DNA from: an uncultured Aquimarina sp.
Lineage (GTDB): Bacteria; Bacteroidota; Bacteroidia; Flavobacteriales; Flavobacteriaceae
Assembly: GCA_947493035.1 (NCBI GenBank)
Contig: CANLOW010000010.1
Coordinates: 31,554 to 95,553 of the forward strand
DNA length: 64,000 bases
Direction: 5' to 3'
In this document: positions 52,190 to 61,522 of the stretch, one piece after another
Layout: every line of letters starts with the position of its first letter
How positions within the stretch are numbered: the first letter of the stretch is position 1
Position numbers and translations under genes: made by a program
Notes under the pieces: generated by a model
The model's input: the letters and a program-made list of their open reading frames with translations, nothing else
Told to the model about the DNA's origin: nothing
Database searches by the model: none

Positions 52190-52975
52190 CTATTTTAAAT
52201 CTTCAAGACTAAATCCGTTATTGAATTTTATTTGACTTGAAGAGTATACACCGCCTATTTCATACACGCCATCTTTGTTTGGAGCATATGATTTTCTGGT
52301 AGTTGCAATGTAAACACCATCAATATTTTGATATTCCAAGGTCATTTTTAGGATAGGCTTTTTAATTCCAAAATCAACAATATTGAAGAAAAAAGCATCT
52401 ACTAGATGTGTTATAGGATTAAAGTATAAAATGTACTCGTCATTAGTTTTCTTAGTAATGCCATTATCATAAGTAAGGCTTACTTTGTCGTAGATAATAC
52501 CTTCCATCTCTTCAGTGCCTATGTGTTTGTAAACTGTCCCAGGATCGTGAAGCTTATACATCATTGTAAACCAAAAAATATTCACCTTTCTTAAAAAACC
52601 AGCTGTACCCACAGCTTGTTTATCAGAAATAGTTTTTCCATCTAAGGTTACAGAAGGAGTGTTATTAACTAAAGACTGTACAACTTTACCCTCTTTTTTA
52701 GGTAATACATGGATTTGATGTGTAGAATAAGAACCATATGAATGTTCTTTGTCAAAGATATAGCGTTCTACAGATACGTCTTTACCTTTTTCAAAATTGT
52801 CATATACGTAGTTGAACTGGACGTCTTTTTTTTCTGCTAACTTTTCATATCCTCCAATAGTATTTTTTAATGAATTTAAAAGGTTTTCAGATTTAGAATC
52901 CATTTGTTGCGCTGTTGCAGAGACTCCAATAATTGCAAAAGCGAGTGCTGCAATTTGTTTTTTTAAAACTTTCAT
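52190..52975 (-). CDS. DUF6503-like exported protein
   Basis: A 261-residue exported protein. Signal peptide 1-22 (ATA-QQ). The body is a LolA/LppX-like half-barrel: FNYVYDNFEKGKDVSVERYIFDKEHSYG, GTAGFLRKVNIFWFTMMYKLHDPGTVYKHIGTEEMEGIIYDKVSLTYDNG and NPITHLVDAFFF, of the kind annotated as DUF6503 in flavobacteria. It probably binds a lipid or other hydrophobic ligand in the periplasm. It lies between the two related hairpin units. Confidence 0.75.
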   Translation of the reverse strand: MKVLKKQIAALAFAIIGVSATAQQMDSKSENLLNSLKNTIGGYEKLAEKKDVQFNYVYDNFEKGKDVSVERYIFDKEHSYGSYSTHQIHVLPKKEGKVVQSLVNNTPSVTLDGKTISDKQAVGTAGFLRKVNIFWFTMMYKLHDPGTVYKHIGTEEMEGIIYDKVSLTYDNGITKKTNDEYILYFNPITHLVDAFFFNIVDFGIKKPILKMTLEYQNIDGVYIATTRKSYAPNKDGVYEIGGVYSSSQIKFNNGFSLEDLK

Positions 52976-53308
52976 AATTGATTTGTTAGAATAAAGGATG
53001 AAGTTATAATACTGTAATAAATGTTAAAATATGAAGGCTTTATTTTATAAAAATTATAACATTTTTAAATAAAATTTTGATAAAATGTAATCACTAAGAA
53101 AATATATCGTCTATTATTTCAGTTAAGAGTGTATAATAATATTTCATATTAATAATAGTTTTGTTAGTTATCTAAAAAGCCCCAATTTCATAATGAAATT
53201 GGGGCTTTTTTTATATCACAAATTATCTTGTTTTAAAATTAGTTGATTTGTTTTAGCTTATGTTAGAGTTGTTTAAGAGAAGTAAATATGGAAGCTACAA
53301 GTATATTA
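52976..53308. other. intergenic region with hairpin unit B
   Basis: About 330 AT-rich bases between two minus-strand genes. Apart from the hairpin unit at 53131-53215 no ORF or recognisable RNA is seen. Confidence 0.6.
53131..53215 (+). terminator. conserved hairpin unit B (possible small RNA end)
   Basis: Stem AAAAAGCCCCAATTTCAT / ATGAAATTGGGGCTTTTT with T-run, preceded by TTCATAT, TAATAATAGTTTTGTTAGTT. Relative to unit A the stem differs at two base pairs, each changed on both arms, while the preamble is mostly conserved. No plus-strand gene precedes it. Confidence 0.6.
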
Positions 53309-53920
53309 TTATAAGTTGTTGTTAAATTGTATAATTTTCACAAGATCTTTAATAGAAAATTTATCTCCAAACTCTTTTCGAATCTTAGTGAAATTTGATG
53401 TGCTAGTATATTCTTCTACAACTTTCTTGAAATTATTTTTTTTTAGTAAAGATAGGTTATTGTCTTTTTCTACATAGTACTCTATCTTGTAGTACAATTC
53501 ATTAAATGATTCTCCATTGGGTTTTGTCTTTGTGATGAGCCTAGAGAACTCATATAAATTAATGGTTCCTTCTTCAAGAACTTGCAAATAAGCTTGCTTT
53601 CCGTGTCGAGCTAATTTTTTTTTAACAAATTTTTCGTCTTTATAATAGTATGATTTTACATCTTTAGTTTTAAATTTTACCCTATCAAAGGTGCTTTTAT
53701 TGTAAAGACGTATTTTACTTATATTTTTTATACTTACCGAGGTAAATGAGTTCATAAAGAGTGGGATAGAGTCATTGTTTTTCGTAATTATATATCCATC
53801 ATAAAAACTATTGGGAAATTTTTTTATTATTTCTTTAATGTTTTTTTGACTAAATATTATTGAACTATTAATCAATAATATTGCAGTTACAAAAAGTTTG
53901 AAAGGAGAGGCAATCTTCAT
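53309..53920 (-). CDS. exported hypothetical protein
   Basis: A 203-residue protein with a signal peptide at about 1-24 (IIFS-Q). The mature part is Lys-rich with strand-turn patterns (FYDGYIITKNNDSIPLFMNS, YLQVLEEGTINLYEFSRLI) and a C-terminal helical segment (FTKIRKEFGDKFSIKDLVKIIQFNNN). No known domain was recognised. It begins 11 bp after kdsA on the same strand, so it is probably cotranscribed with it. Confidence 0.65.
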   Translation of the reverse strand: MKIASPFKLFVTAILLINSSIIFSQKNIKEIIKKFPNSFYDGYIITKNNDSIPLFMNSFTSVSIKNISKIRLYNKSTFDRVKFKTKDVKSYYYKDEKFVKKKLARHGKQAYLQVLEEGTINLYEFSRLITKTKPNGESFNELYYKIEYYVEKDNNLSLLKKNNFKKVVEEYTSTSNFTKIRKEFGDKFSIKDLVKIIQFNNNL

Positions 53921-53931
53921 AAGTTAAGATG

Positions 53932-54759
53932 TTATATATTCACAATAGTTTGTCGGATAGCAACTAAATTTTGAAGTACCCCTTTTAGGTAGTCAAGGTG
54001 TAGCATATTAGCTCCATCACTTTTTGCATTTGCAGGATCAAAATGTGTTTCCATAAATAAGCCATCTACACCGACAGCAATACCAGCTCTTGCAACCGTT
54101 TCTATCATGTCAGGTCTTCCTCCTGTTACTCCACTAGATTGATTAGGTTGTTGTAAGGAATGAGTGACATCCAATACTGTTGTTCCATATTGTTTCATTG
54201 TAGGGATCCCTCGAAAATCTACAATCATATCTTGATATCCAAACATGGTTCCACGATCTGTAATCATAGCATTTTCATTTCCACTATCTTTTACTTTTCG
54301 CACGGCATGTTGCATTGCTTCGGGACTCATAAATTGCCCTTTCTTTAAGTTGATTGTTTTTCCTGTGTTGGCTGCAGCAACCACTAAATCAGTTTGGCGT
54401 ACTAAAAAAGCAGGAATCTGTAAAATATCTACATATTCAGCAGCTTTAGCAGCATCTTCATTTGTATGGATATCTGTTACTGTTGGAATGTCAAAGGTTT
54501 CGCTAACTTTGCGTAAAATTTTTAAAGCCTTTTCGTCTCCAATTCCTGTAAAACTATCAATGCGACTACGATTTGCTTTCTTAAAAGAGCCTTTGAATAC
54601 ATAAGGGATTTTTAATTCGGAAGTAATTTCGACTACTTTTTCTGCAATACGTAAAGCCATCTCTTCACCTTCTATGGCACATGGTCCAGCTAATAAGAAA
54701 AAGTTATTACTATCGGTATTTTTTATATTTGGGATGTTGTTAATTTTCATCAAATTCAA
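53932..54759 (-). CDS. kdsA: 3-deoxy-8-phosphooctulonate synthase
   Basis: A 275-residue aldolase-type TIM barrel that joins arabinose 5-phosphate and phosphoenolpyruvate for lipopolysaccharide core. Family segments are FFLLAGPCAIEGEEMA near 20-35, FKGSFKKANRSRIDSFTG near 56-72, VTDIHTNEDA near 94, QIPAFLVRQTDLV near 113-125, and the DVTHSLQQPNQSSGVTGGRPD loop near 198-218. A second in-frame ATG at 54750 is an equally good start. It lacks the CysX2-metal set by eye comparison, so the metal-free type is likely. Confidence 0.95.
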   Translation of the reverse strand: MNLMKINNIPNIKNTDSNNFFLLAGPCAIEGEEMALRIAEKVVEITSELKIPYVFKGSFKKANRSRIDSFTGIGDEKALKILRKVSETFDIPTVTDIHTNEDAAKAAEYVDILQIPAFLVRQTDLVVAAANTGKTINLKKGQFMSPEAMQHAVRKVKDSGNENAMITDRGTMFGYQDMIVDFRGIPTMKQYGTTVLDVTHSLQQPNQSSGVTGGRPDMIETVARAGIAVGVDGLFMETHFDPANAKSDGANMLHLDYLKGVLQNLVAIRQTIVNI

Positions 54760-54868
54760 GGTTTAAAGTTCAAAGTTATTCTAAATGTTATTATTGAACT
54801 AATTATTACGAAAAGACCACATAGGATAGGTCTTAATACTATGTACTGGATACTTTATACTGAATAAT

Positions 54869-55921
54869 CTATTCAACAACTTTAATTTCAAATAAAGATT
54901 TCCAATATTTACCAGTAACATATAATTGATCGGTGTCTTTATCGTAAGCAATTCCATTAAGTACCTTTTCGTTGTCTTTAGCAGAAATGCCAACCTCTTT
55001 ACGTAAGCCTTTGCAATTAATGATGCCTTCGATAGCTCCGTTTTCAGGATTTATGATAGCAATACCATCTTTTTGCCAAGTATTGGCGTATATTTTTCCA
55101 TTTACCCATTCTAATTCATTAAAACTAGATTTTATGGATTTGTTAGTGGCTACTTGTATTGCTTCTTTTTCTTCTAAGGTTTTAGCATCTAGTTTCCATA
55201 TTTTGGTAGTTCCGTCACTTTTATAAATAGTGTTTTTGCCATCATAACAGATTCCCCAACCTTGTTTACTTTGGTTGTATGCAAAACTTCCTTCAGGTTT
55301 TAATGTTTCTAGATCGAAAGTAAAACCAATAAGTTTTCTCCAGGTTAATAGGTGAATTTTATCATTGACGATAGTAATACCTTCCGCGAAATATTCTTTG
55401 CTAAAAGGGTGTTCTATTAGTGTTTCTCCTGTTTTTAAGTTCTTCTTTAGTAATTTAGAAGCGCCATAGTGCCCTGCACTTTCATAGAGTGTATTGTTGT
55501 TAATTTCTAAACCCTGAGTAAAGTGTTTTGTGTTATGAGGGTAGGTTGCAATGATTTCATAAGAGTACACTTTAGGAGATTTGTTGTTCAGGATAGTGAG
55601 GTTTGTGATACTAGAAAAACTACCATCTTTGGTAAATACAGTTGCCTTTAGTGTGTGATTTCCTAATAAATGATTGTCTAGTTTTAAGGAGAAGGGAGTT
55701 GAAGCTTGTTGTTCAGTGTCAATACCTTGAAAATTATAAATAACCTTTGTGATAGGACGTTTGTCTTTGGTAACAATTTTTGCTGTAACAGTTTCACCTA
55801 ATTGATATTTTTGATTTTCTTTTTCCATTTCAATAGTGAATTGAAATGTTTTTTTAGAGCTACCGCATTGGATAAAAGAAAAGGTTAACAGGCTTGCTAT
55901 TAGGAAGTTTTTGAATCTCAT
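54869..55921 (-). CDS. glutaminyl-peptide cyclotransferase lipoprotein
   Basis: A 350-residue lipoprotein (lipobox FIQC at residue 19) with an Ig-like region (about 25-115) and a five-bladed propeller of the bacterial/plant glutamine-cyclotransferase type (about 120-350): ATYPHNTKHFTQGLEINNNTLYESAGHYG, EYFAEGITIVNDKIHLLTW, GWGICYDGKNTIYKSDGT, FNELEWVNGKIYANTWQ and VLNGIAYDKDTDQLYVTGKYW. It converts N-terminal Gln to pyroglutamate on secreted proteins, which is common for T9SS cargo in Bacteroidota. Confidence 0.92.
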   Translation of the reverse strand: MRFKNFLIASLLTFSFIQCGSSKKTFQFTIEMEKENQKYQLGETVTAKIVTKDKRPITKVIYNFQGIDTEQQASTPFSLKLDNHLLGNHTLKATVFTKDGSFSSITNLTILNNKSPKVYSYEIIATYPHNTKHFTQGLEINNNTLYESAGHYGASKLLKKNLKTGETLIEHPFSKEYFAEGITIVNDKIHLLTWRKLIGFTFDLETLKPEGSFAYNQSKQGWGICYDGKNTIYKSDGTTKIWKLDAKTLEEKEAIQVATNKSIKSSFNELEWVNGKIYANTWQKDGIAIINPENGAIEGIINCKGLRKEVGISAKDNEKVLNGIAYDKDTDQLYVTGKYWKSLFEIKVVE

Positions 55922-55983
55922 TTCATTTTGTTTGGGACACCAAGATATTAAATTTTATAAAAGGTTCAGAAAACTGAAATTCA

Positions 55984-56017
55984 TTGTTCATAAATCTGAA
56001 AAAGCATTGTATATTTG
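55984..56017 (+). promoter_or_regulatory. promoter of the SRP RNA
   Basis: TATATTTG at 56010-56017 fits TAnnTTTG and lies five bases before the RNA. A TTG at 55984-55986 may serve as the -33 element, with a slightly long spacer of 23. Confidence 0.6.
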
Positions 56018-56021
56018 CAGT

Positions 56022-56117
56022 CGGCAAGTCCTACACAACTAGCTCCTGTAGAATCCCCCAGGGTGGGAACGCAGCAAGGGTATATGGTCGTAGCAGTGTG
56101 ATGTAGGTAGCTTGCCT
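56022..56117 (+). ncRNA. ffs: signal recognition particle RNA, small bacterial (4.5S) type
   Basis: About 96 bases. The ends GGCAAG and CTTGCC pair, and the apical domain has the universally conserved form: CCCAGGGTGGGAACGCAGCA with a GGAA tetraloop, and GCAGCAAGG opposite CCCC. This RNA with Ffh targets membrane proteins cotranslationally. It is followed by a run of seven T, which acts as terminator with the closing stem. It is strongly supported. Confidence 0.95.
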
Positions 56118-56230
56118 TTTTTTGTGCCTTTTATTTAGGTCTCTGTCCTCAATTTTATTTTTAGCATTACTTTTGAAGCCATTATTAATTTCAAAAATGC
56201 TTAGTGTTCTTAGCTTAGCACAAACGAAGA

Positions 56231-57040
56231 ATGGCGAAAAAAATAATTCTTATCACAGGAGGGTCTTCCGGTATTGGTAGAGCTACAGGTAATTATCTAA
56301 AGTCTAAAGGTCATACAATCTATGGTACTACACGTTCTCTAGCAAAATATCCAGACTTTAATGATTTTCCATTACTAGAAATGGATGTTACAAAATCAGA
56401 AACAATTTCAGTAGCCGTTGAAACACTTATCGATAGAGAAGGACAAATAGATGTACTTGTTAATAATGCTGGGGTCGGAATTACAGGGCCAGTAGAAGAA
56501 ATTCCTGAAGAAGAAATAGAAAAACATTTTCAGACGAATTATTTTGGAGCGTTACGCGTAATAAAAGCAGTATTACCCCAAATGCGTAAACAACGAAGTG
56601 GCTTGATAATTAACACAACTTCAATTGCAGGATACATGGGGTTGCCTTTTAGAGGTATTTATAGTGCTGGAAAGGCTGCATTAGAAGTTACTACTGAAGC
56701 TTTGCGTATGGAAACCAAAAGTTTTGGGATTAAAATCACCAATTTAGCTCCAGGAGATTATGCAACGAATATTGCAGGAGGCAGATATCATGCACCAGTA
56801 ATCAAGGGTTCTGATTACGAAGCTACCTATAAAATGTCATTAAATTTAATGGATGCACATGTAGATGAAGGAGGAGATCCAGAGGAAGTAGGAGTTTTAG
56901 TAGAAAAAATAATGAATACTAAATCGCCTAAGATTCATTATAAATCGGGAGCATTTATGCAGAAAGTTTCTGTGTTATTAAAACGTTTTCTACCTGATAA
57001 AATCTTCGAAAAATTATTGCTTAATCATTATAAGTTGTAA
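56231..57040 (+). CDS. short-chain dehydrogenase/reductase
   Basis: A 269-residue classical SDR. Cofactor motif TGGSSGIGRA near 8-17, the NNAGVGI strand near 81-87, catalytic Ser in NTTSIAGYMG near 130, and YSAGKAALE with the Tyr-x3-Lys pair near 146-154. The stretch after the active site with NLAPGDYAT fits SDRs acting on lipid or aldehyde substrates, but substrate cannot be told. The next gene, a transaldolase-like enzyme, starts 36 bp on. Confidence 0.92.
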   Translation: MAKKIILITGGSSGIGRATGNYLKSKGHTIYGTTRSLAKYPDFNDFPLLEMDVTKSETISVAVETLIDREGQIDVLVNNAGVGITGPVEEIPEEEIEKHFQTNYFGALRVIKAVLPQMRKQRSGLIINTTSIAGYMGLPFRGIYSAGKAALEVTTEALRMETKSFGIKITNLAPGDYATNIAGGRYHAPVIKGSDYEATYKMSLNLMDAHVDEGGDPEEVGVLVEKIMNTKSPKIHYKSGAFMQKVSVLLKRFLPDKIFEKLLLNHYKL

Positions 57041-57076
57041 TTTTGGTGACAATAGTAATTATTCAAAATTAGAAAA

Positions 57077-57733
57077 ATGAAATTTTTTATTGATACAGCT
57101 AATCTTGAGCAGATTAAAGAAGCTCAAGACCTTGGAGTTTTAGACGGTGTAACTACAAACCCATCTTTGATGGCTAAAGAAGGAATCACTGGAGAGAAAA
57201 ATATTCTTGATCACTACAAGGCAATTTGTGAGATCGTTGAAGGAGATGTTTCTGCTGAGGTAATCGCTACAGATTATGAGGGAATGATCAAGCAAGGTGA
57301 AGAATTAGCTGCATTAAACCCACAGATCGTTGTTAAATTGCCAATGATTGAAGCAGGAGTAAAAGCTTGTAAGTATTTTTCTGACAAAGGAATCAAGACT
57401 AACGTAACTTTAGTATTTTCTGTTGGTCAAGCGCTTTTAGCAGCTAAAGCAGGAGCTACTTATGTTTCTCCATTTTTAGGACGTTTAGATGATATTTCAA
57501 CTGACGGATTAAATTTAATCGACGAAATTCGTACAGTATATGATAACTACGGTTTCGGAACTGAAATCTTAGCAGCATCAGTACGTAACACTATGCACGT
57601 TGTAAACTGTGCTAAGTTAGGATCAGACGTAATGACTGGACCTTTATCTTCTATCAAAGGATTATTAAAGCACCCTTTAACTGATATCGGTTTAGAGAAA
57701 TTCTTAGCTGATTATGCAAAAGGAAATGCATAA
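57077..57733 (+). CDS. transaldolase/fructose-6-phosphate aldolase (TalC/FSA family)
   Basis: A 218-residue TIM-barrel enzyme of the short transaldolase branch. [16 protein letters not shown] at the start, [13 protein letters not shown] near 24-36, [13 protein letters not shown] near 82-94 with the Schiff-base Lys, [31 protein letters not shown] near 108-138, and [10 protein letters not shown] near 160. The family either exchanges dihydroxyacetone units between sugar phosphates (transaldolase) or splits fructose 6-phosphate; most flavobacterial members are annotated as transaldolase. Codon use is highly biased, which suggests strong expression. Confidence 0.93.
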   Translation: MKFFIDTANLEQIKEAQDLGVLDGVTTNPSLMAKEGITGEKNILDHYKAICEIVEGDVSAEVIATDYEGMIKQGEELAALNPQIVVKLPMIEAGVKACKYFSDKGIKTNVTLVFSVGQALLAAKAGATYVSPFLGRLDDISTDGLNLIDEIRTVYDNYGFGTEILAASVRNTMHVVNCAKLGSDVMTGPLSSIKGLLKHPLTDIGLEKFLADYAKGNA

Positions 57734-57771
57734 GTAAGTGTTTGTTTCTTTTAGAAATAAATAAAATATTG

Positions 57772-57807
57772 AAAAACCTCTGTTCTTATTGAATAGAGGT
57801 TTTTTTA
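57772..57807 (+). terminator. terminator after the transaldolase gene
   Basis: AAAAACCTCTGTTC pairs with GAATAGAGGTTTTT with one mismatch, then TTTA. Confidence 0.8.
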
Positions 57808-57906
57808 TAGGTGTTAAGTTTTTTGAAATTAGTTTAGAGCTTATCGCTTACATCAATAATTGCGCTAGCAATTTTTAAGTAGTATTTTTGAATAAATTTT
57901 CTGCAC

Positions 57907-58941
57907 ATGTACAAAAGTCTTATTAGACCTATACTTTTTAAGTTTGATCCTGAAAAAGTCCATCATTTTATTTTTAGTCTTATTAAATTCATACATAAAA
58001 TACCAGGTGTTGCAAGCTTGAATAAAGCTATGTATAAGGTAAATGACGCTAAATTAGAAAGGGAAGTTTTTGGATTGAAGTTTCAAAACCCAGTTGGGCT
58101 AGCTGCAGGTTTTGATAAAAATGCAGTGTTGTACAATGAGCTAGCAAATTACGGATTTGGTTTTATTGAAATAGGAACGGTGACTCCTAAAGGGCAAGTA
58201 GGAAACCCAAAGAAAAGATTGTTTCGTTTGGTTGATGATCAAGGAATCATCAATAGAATGGGATTTAATAATGAAGGTGTAGAAGAAGCTATCAATAAAT
58301 TAAAAGATAATAAGGGAGAGGTTATTATTGGAGGAAATATTGGGAAAAATACAGGTACTAAACCAGAAGACTACACTAAAGATTATTTAGAATGTTTTAA
58401 TGCGTTACACCCTTTTGTAGATTATTTTGTGTTAAATGTTAGTTGTCCTAATGTTTCGAGTCATGCTAAGTTAAATGATAAAGATTATCTGGAAGAATTA
58501 ATAGCAGCGGTTCAACAGGCGAATAACAATGCTTTTAGACAAAAACCAATTTTATTAAAAATAGCTCCAGATTTAAATGAAGGCCAGTTAGATGAAATTG
58601 TAGAATTGGTGCAAAAAACGAAACTAGATGGGGTAATTGCTAGTAATACTTCGACATCGAGAGAGGGGTTGAAAACTTCTAGTGAACGACTTGATGAAAT
58701 AGGAAAAGGAGGGTTAAGTGGTAAGCCAGTTACTAACAAGTCAACCAAAGTGATTAAATACTTATCGAATAAGAGTAATGGAGGATTTCCTATTATTGGA
58801 GTAGGAGGAATTCATACTGCCGAGGACGCATTAGAAAAGTTGAATGCAGGAGCTACTTTAGTACAAGTGTATACTGGATTTATTTATAGTGGCCCTAAAT
58901 TAGTTTCGGATATTAATAAAGCAATTTTAAAGCAAGCCTAA
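57907..58941 (+). CDS. pyrD: dihydroorotate dehydrogenase (quinone), class 2
   Basis: A 344-residue membrane-associated flavoenzyme of pyrimidine synthesis. An N-terminal helical extension ([24 protein letters not shown]) for membrane and quinone contact marks class 2. [13 protein letters not shown] near 61-74, [14 protein letters not shown] near 86-99, [10 protein letters not shown] near 117-126, the catalytic Ser in [10 protein letters not shown] near 177-186, and [12 protein letters not shown] near 296-307 are conserved. It is followed after one base by the GSCFA gene. Confidence 0.95.
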   Translation: MYKSLIRPILFKFDPEKVHHFIFSLIKFIHKIPGVASLNKAMYKVNDAKLEREVFGLKFQNPVGLAAGFDKNAVLYNELANYGFGFIEIGTVTPKGQVGNPKKRLFRLVDDQGIINRMGFNNEGVEEAINKLKDNKGEVIIGGNIGKNTGTKPEDYTKDYLECFNALHPFVDYFVLNVSCPNVSSHAKLNDKDYLEELIAAVQQANNNAFRQKPILLKIAPDLNEGQLDEIVELVQKTKLDGVIASNTSTSREGLKTSSERLDEIGKGGLSGKPVTNKSTKVIKYLSNKSNGGFPIIGVGGIHTAEDALEKLNAGATLVQVYTGFIYSGPKLVSDINKAILKQA

Positions 58942-58942
58942 A

Positions 58943-59896
58943 ATGTCATCTTTTTTCTTAGAGCTTCCTTCACAGTCAAGTATAGACCCAATCAGTTATA
59001 ATGATAAGGTGTTGTTAATGGGGTCTTGTTTTGTAGAGCATATGGGCAATATGCTTAACTACCACAAATTTCAAGCATTGAATAATCCGTTTGGAATTAT
59101 TTTTCACCCATTTCCTATAGTTGATTTGTTAGAGCGTATTATAAGAAATGAATCTTTTACAGAAAAAGACCTTTTTGAGCATCATGATTTTTGGCAAAGT
59201 TTTCAGTTACATTCTTCTTTATCATCTGATAACCCGTCGGAGTTATTAGAGAAGCTAAATACTACTTTAGATCATACACATCAATTTCTAAAGGAAAGTA
59301 AATATTTAATGATAACCCTAGGTACAGCATGGGGATACCAACATGAATCTTCTGAAAATATTGTTGCAAATTGTCATAGAGTGTCTCAGCAAGAGTTTGA
59401 TAAAAAATTGACTAGTGCTCAAGAAATTGAAGCTAAGCTTAGAGAGGTTATTCAGAAACTACTTTTTTTTAATCCTTTTTTGAATATTGTTTTTACCGTT
59501 TCTCCTGTTAGACATATCAGGGATGGTATTGTTGAAAACAATAGAAGTAAATCACATCTAATAGCAGCTATACATAACCTTACTAAGACGTATGATCGAT
59601 TAACTTATTATCCTGCCTACGAATTAGTAATTGATTGTTTAAGGGATTACCGTTTTTATACAGCTGATTTAGTACACCCTAATGATCAAGCAGTGATGTA
59701 TATATGGAAGCATTTTAGCGAAACTTATCTACATCAAGAGGAAACACAATCGATTATGAAGATTACAGATGAAATTCAAAGAGGTTTAGCTCACAGACCT
59801 ATGCGACCAGAAAGTGAAGCTTATCAAAAATTCAAAGCTTCACTTATGAAAAAAATGGAATTACTGACGCATCGCTATCCATTTATGAATTTTTAG
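58943..59896 (+). CDS. GSCFA family protein
   Basis: A 317-residue protein. The motif giving the family its name is seen as MGSCFVEHMG near 27-36 (with V for A), followed by NPFGIIFHP near 48-56, LGTAWGY near 130-136 and FTVSPVRHIRDG near 182-193. The layout resembles the SGNH/GDSL esterase fold, with Ser29 as possible nucleophile and DLVHPNDQAV near 249 as the Asp-x2-His site. It is cotranscribed with pyrD; its 3' end overlaps the convergent ssb gene by 14 bp. Substrate is unknown. Confidence 0.88.
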   Translation: MSSFFLELPSQSSIDPISYNDKVLLMGSCFVEHMGNMLNYHKFQALNNPFGIIFHPFPIVDLLERIIRNESFTEKDLFEHHDFWQSFQLHSSLSSDNPSELLEKLNTTLDHTHQFLKESKYLMITLGTAWGYQHESSENIVANCHRVSQQEFDKKLTSAQEIEAKLREVIQKLLFFNPFLNIVFTVSPVRHIRDGIVENNRSKSHLIAAIHNLTKTYDRLTYYPAYELVIDCLRDYRFYTADLVHPNDQAVMYIWKHFSETYLHQEETQSIMKITDEIQRGLAHRPMRPESEAYQKFKASLMKKMELLTHRYPFMNF

Positions 59897-60227
59897 GATC
59901 GCTAAGTAACAAGATTTCATCACTAATAATTTCCATAGTATAGCGCTTTTCTCCTGTAGCTGTTTCATAGGTTCTAGTGCTTAGCTTTCCTTCTACAGCA
60001 ATTTCTTTGCCTTTATAAAGGTATTTTTCTGTAAAATCGGCTTTTTTATCCCAGTTCGTAATCGTAAACCAATCTGTTTTTTCTACTCGATTTCCTTTTT
60101 GATCTGTATATCCAGAATTTACGGCAATAGAAAATCTACTTAATTTTTTTCCGCTCTCTAGATTAATGATTTCAGGATCTTGACCTAAACGACCTATTAA
60201 TTGTACTTTGTTTTTTAATGTACTCAT
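59883..60227 (-). CDS. ssb: short single-stranded DNA-binding protein
   Basis: A 114-residue OB-fold protein: KNKVQLIGRLGQDPEI near 5-20, LSRFSIAVNSGY near 29-40, TDWFTITNWDKKADFTEKYLYKGKEIAVEGKLSTRTYET near 50-88 and YTMEIISDEILLL near 95-107. It ends right after the last strand with SDPKNS and has no glycine-rich linker or acidic DDDIPF-like tip, so it probably cannot recruit the usual SSB partners. It may be an accessory SSB; the main one would be elsewhere. Its 3' end overlaps the GSCFA gene. Confidence 0.9.
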   Translation of the reverse strand: MSTLKNKVQLIGRLGQDPEIINLESGKKLSRFSIAVNSGYTDQKGNRVEKTDWFTITNWDKKADFTEKYLYKGKEIAVEGKLSTRTYETATGEKRYTMEIISDEILLLSDPKNS

Positions 60228-60330
60228 GGGTATATTTATTGAAAATTGAACACTGCAAACATCATAATTGGTAAGCGTTTTAATCGGTAATTACTTGTTT
60301 AATTCTGTTTGTAATCATTTGTTGTCGATT

Positions 60331-60861
60331 ATGAGTGAGATAAATTTCACAGCTATAGATTATATATTTAGTAATTTCCGAAAGAAGGAAGTAATGATTA
60401 GTTATATAAAAGATCATTTTGAATTATTTCAATCTTTATTGGAAGCTTCTTTGAGCCTAGAATACTCAAATGCGTGGAGAAGTACTTTATTAGTAGGACA
60501 TATAATGGAAAAAAATGATGTGTTGATAAAACCTTTAGTTGATGATTTTATTGAAGTTTTATTAAAGTTGAATCATGATGGACATCAAAGGCAAGTTCTA
60601 ATAGTTTTGGATAAAATGCAATTAAATGAAGAGCAGGAAGGGAGGTTGTTTGATAAATGTATGACATTATGGGAAGACATAAAAAAGATACCTTCTACTA
60701 GAATTAGAGCATTTTGGATGTTATTGAAGATAGCTGAGCCCTATCCAGAAATTCAACAAGACATTAAACATTTTACAACAGAATATTATTTAAAGACACT
60801 AAGTCCGGGGATTAGAGTAATTATTGAACGAGAAATTAAAAAAATAAATGGAGGTCTTTAA
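60331..60861 (+). CDS. HEAT-like helical protein of unknown function
   Basis: A 176-residue, all-helical protein. Repeated pairs of amphipathic helices (SNAWRSTLLVGHIMEKNDVLIKPLVDDFIEVLLKLN; QRQVLIVLDKMQLNEEQEGRLFDKC; RAFWMLLKIAEPYPEIQQDIKHF) suggest a small HEAT-repeat array. Similar flavobacterial proteins are often mislabelled adenylosuccinate lyase. The ATG at 60331 is preferred over one 63 bases upstream, whose extra residues run into the ssb promoter area. Function unknown. Confidence 0.75.
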   Translation: MSEINFTAIDYIFSNFRKKEVMISYIKDHFELFQSLLEASLSLEYSNAWRSTLLVGHIMEKNDVLIKPLVDDFIEVLLKLNHDGHQRQVLIVLDKMQLNEEQEGRLFDKCMTLWEDIKKIPSTRIRAFWMLLKIAEPYPEIQQDIKHFTTEYYLKTLSPGIRVIIEREIKKINGGL

Positions 60862-61086
60862 TAAAGGATATTAGAAATTATTTCATCTAAATCTTATATA
60901 GATGTGTGTTAAATATTTTTAAATCAGTAGAATAACCGTTGTTTTTTATCGATAACTGAATAAAAGGTATTAAAAAATCAATGATTAAGAATATTGATAA
61001 AAGTTATATTAATGAATCGTTAAGATATTACAGAAACGGATATATTTATGCTGAAATAGAATACTTTTATAATTGATATTTATATA

Positions 61087-61515
61087 ATGGATGTAATAAA
61101 ACAGTTATCAAAAACAAAATTGCTCGATAATCTGAAGAACGTTTCAGATAAAATTTTTATTTGTTTAGAATCAGATAAAATTAAAGTTACATCTGGTGAT
61201 TCTTTTTCTGCAGTAAGTTTAAATGCTGATCTATCTGTGATGCTTAAGAAAGAATTTAAGTTTCTGAAAATACATGAGAAAAATGAGACTAGTGATAGTA
61301 ATTTAGAAGTTATTGTAGATTCTAAATTACTTGTAAAGGAAGAGTTAGAAATTAAGATGGTTAGTGTGAAGCTTCAAGGAGAAAATGAAGTAGATAATTC
61401 TGTTAAACAAGATTTAAAAGTTACAGTAAACGGTATTAAAACATTACACTATAACGATCATTCCTCCTCTGTAGAAGGTTATCATCAAGAAAAAGAAGTA
61501 TCAAGGTTAATATAG
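61087..61515 (+). CDS. hypothetical protein
   Basis: A 142-residue protein without signal peptide. A helix-rich start (MDVIKQLSKTKLLDNLKNVSD) is followed by strands with acidic and lysine-rich segments (KIKVTSGDSF, LEVIVDSKLLVKEELEIKMVSV). It ends in a His/Ser/Glu-rich tail. No family was recognised. It is convergent with the cytochrome c gene, seven bases apart, and is preceded by about 225 AT-rich bases. Confidence 0.5.
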   Translation: MDVIKQLSKTKLLDNLKNVSDKIFICLESDKIKVTSGDSFSAVSLNADLSVMLKKEFKFLKIHEKNETSDSNLEVIVDSKLLVKEELEIKMVSVKLQGENEVDNSVKQDLKVTVNGIKTLHYNDHSSSVEGYHQEKEVSRLI

Positions 61516-61522
61516 AAACCTT

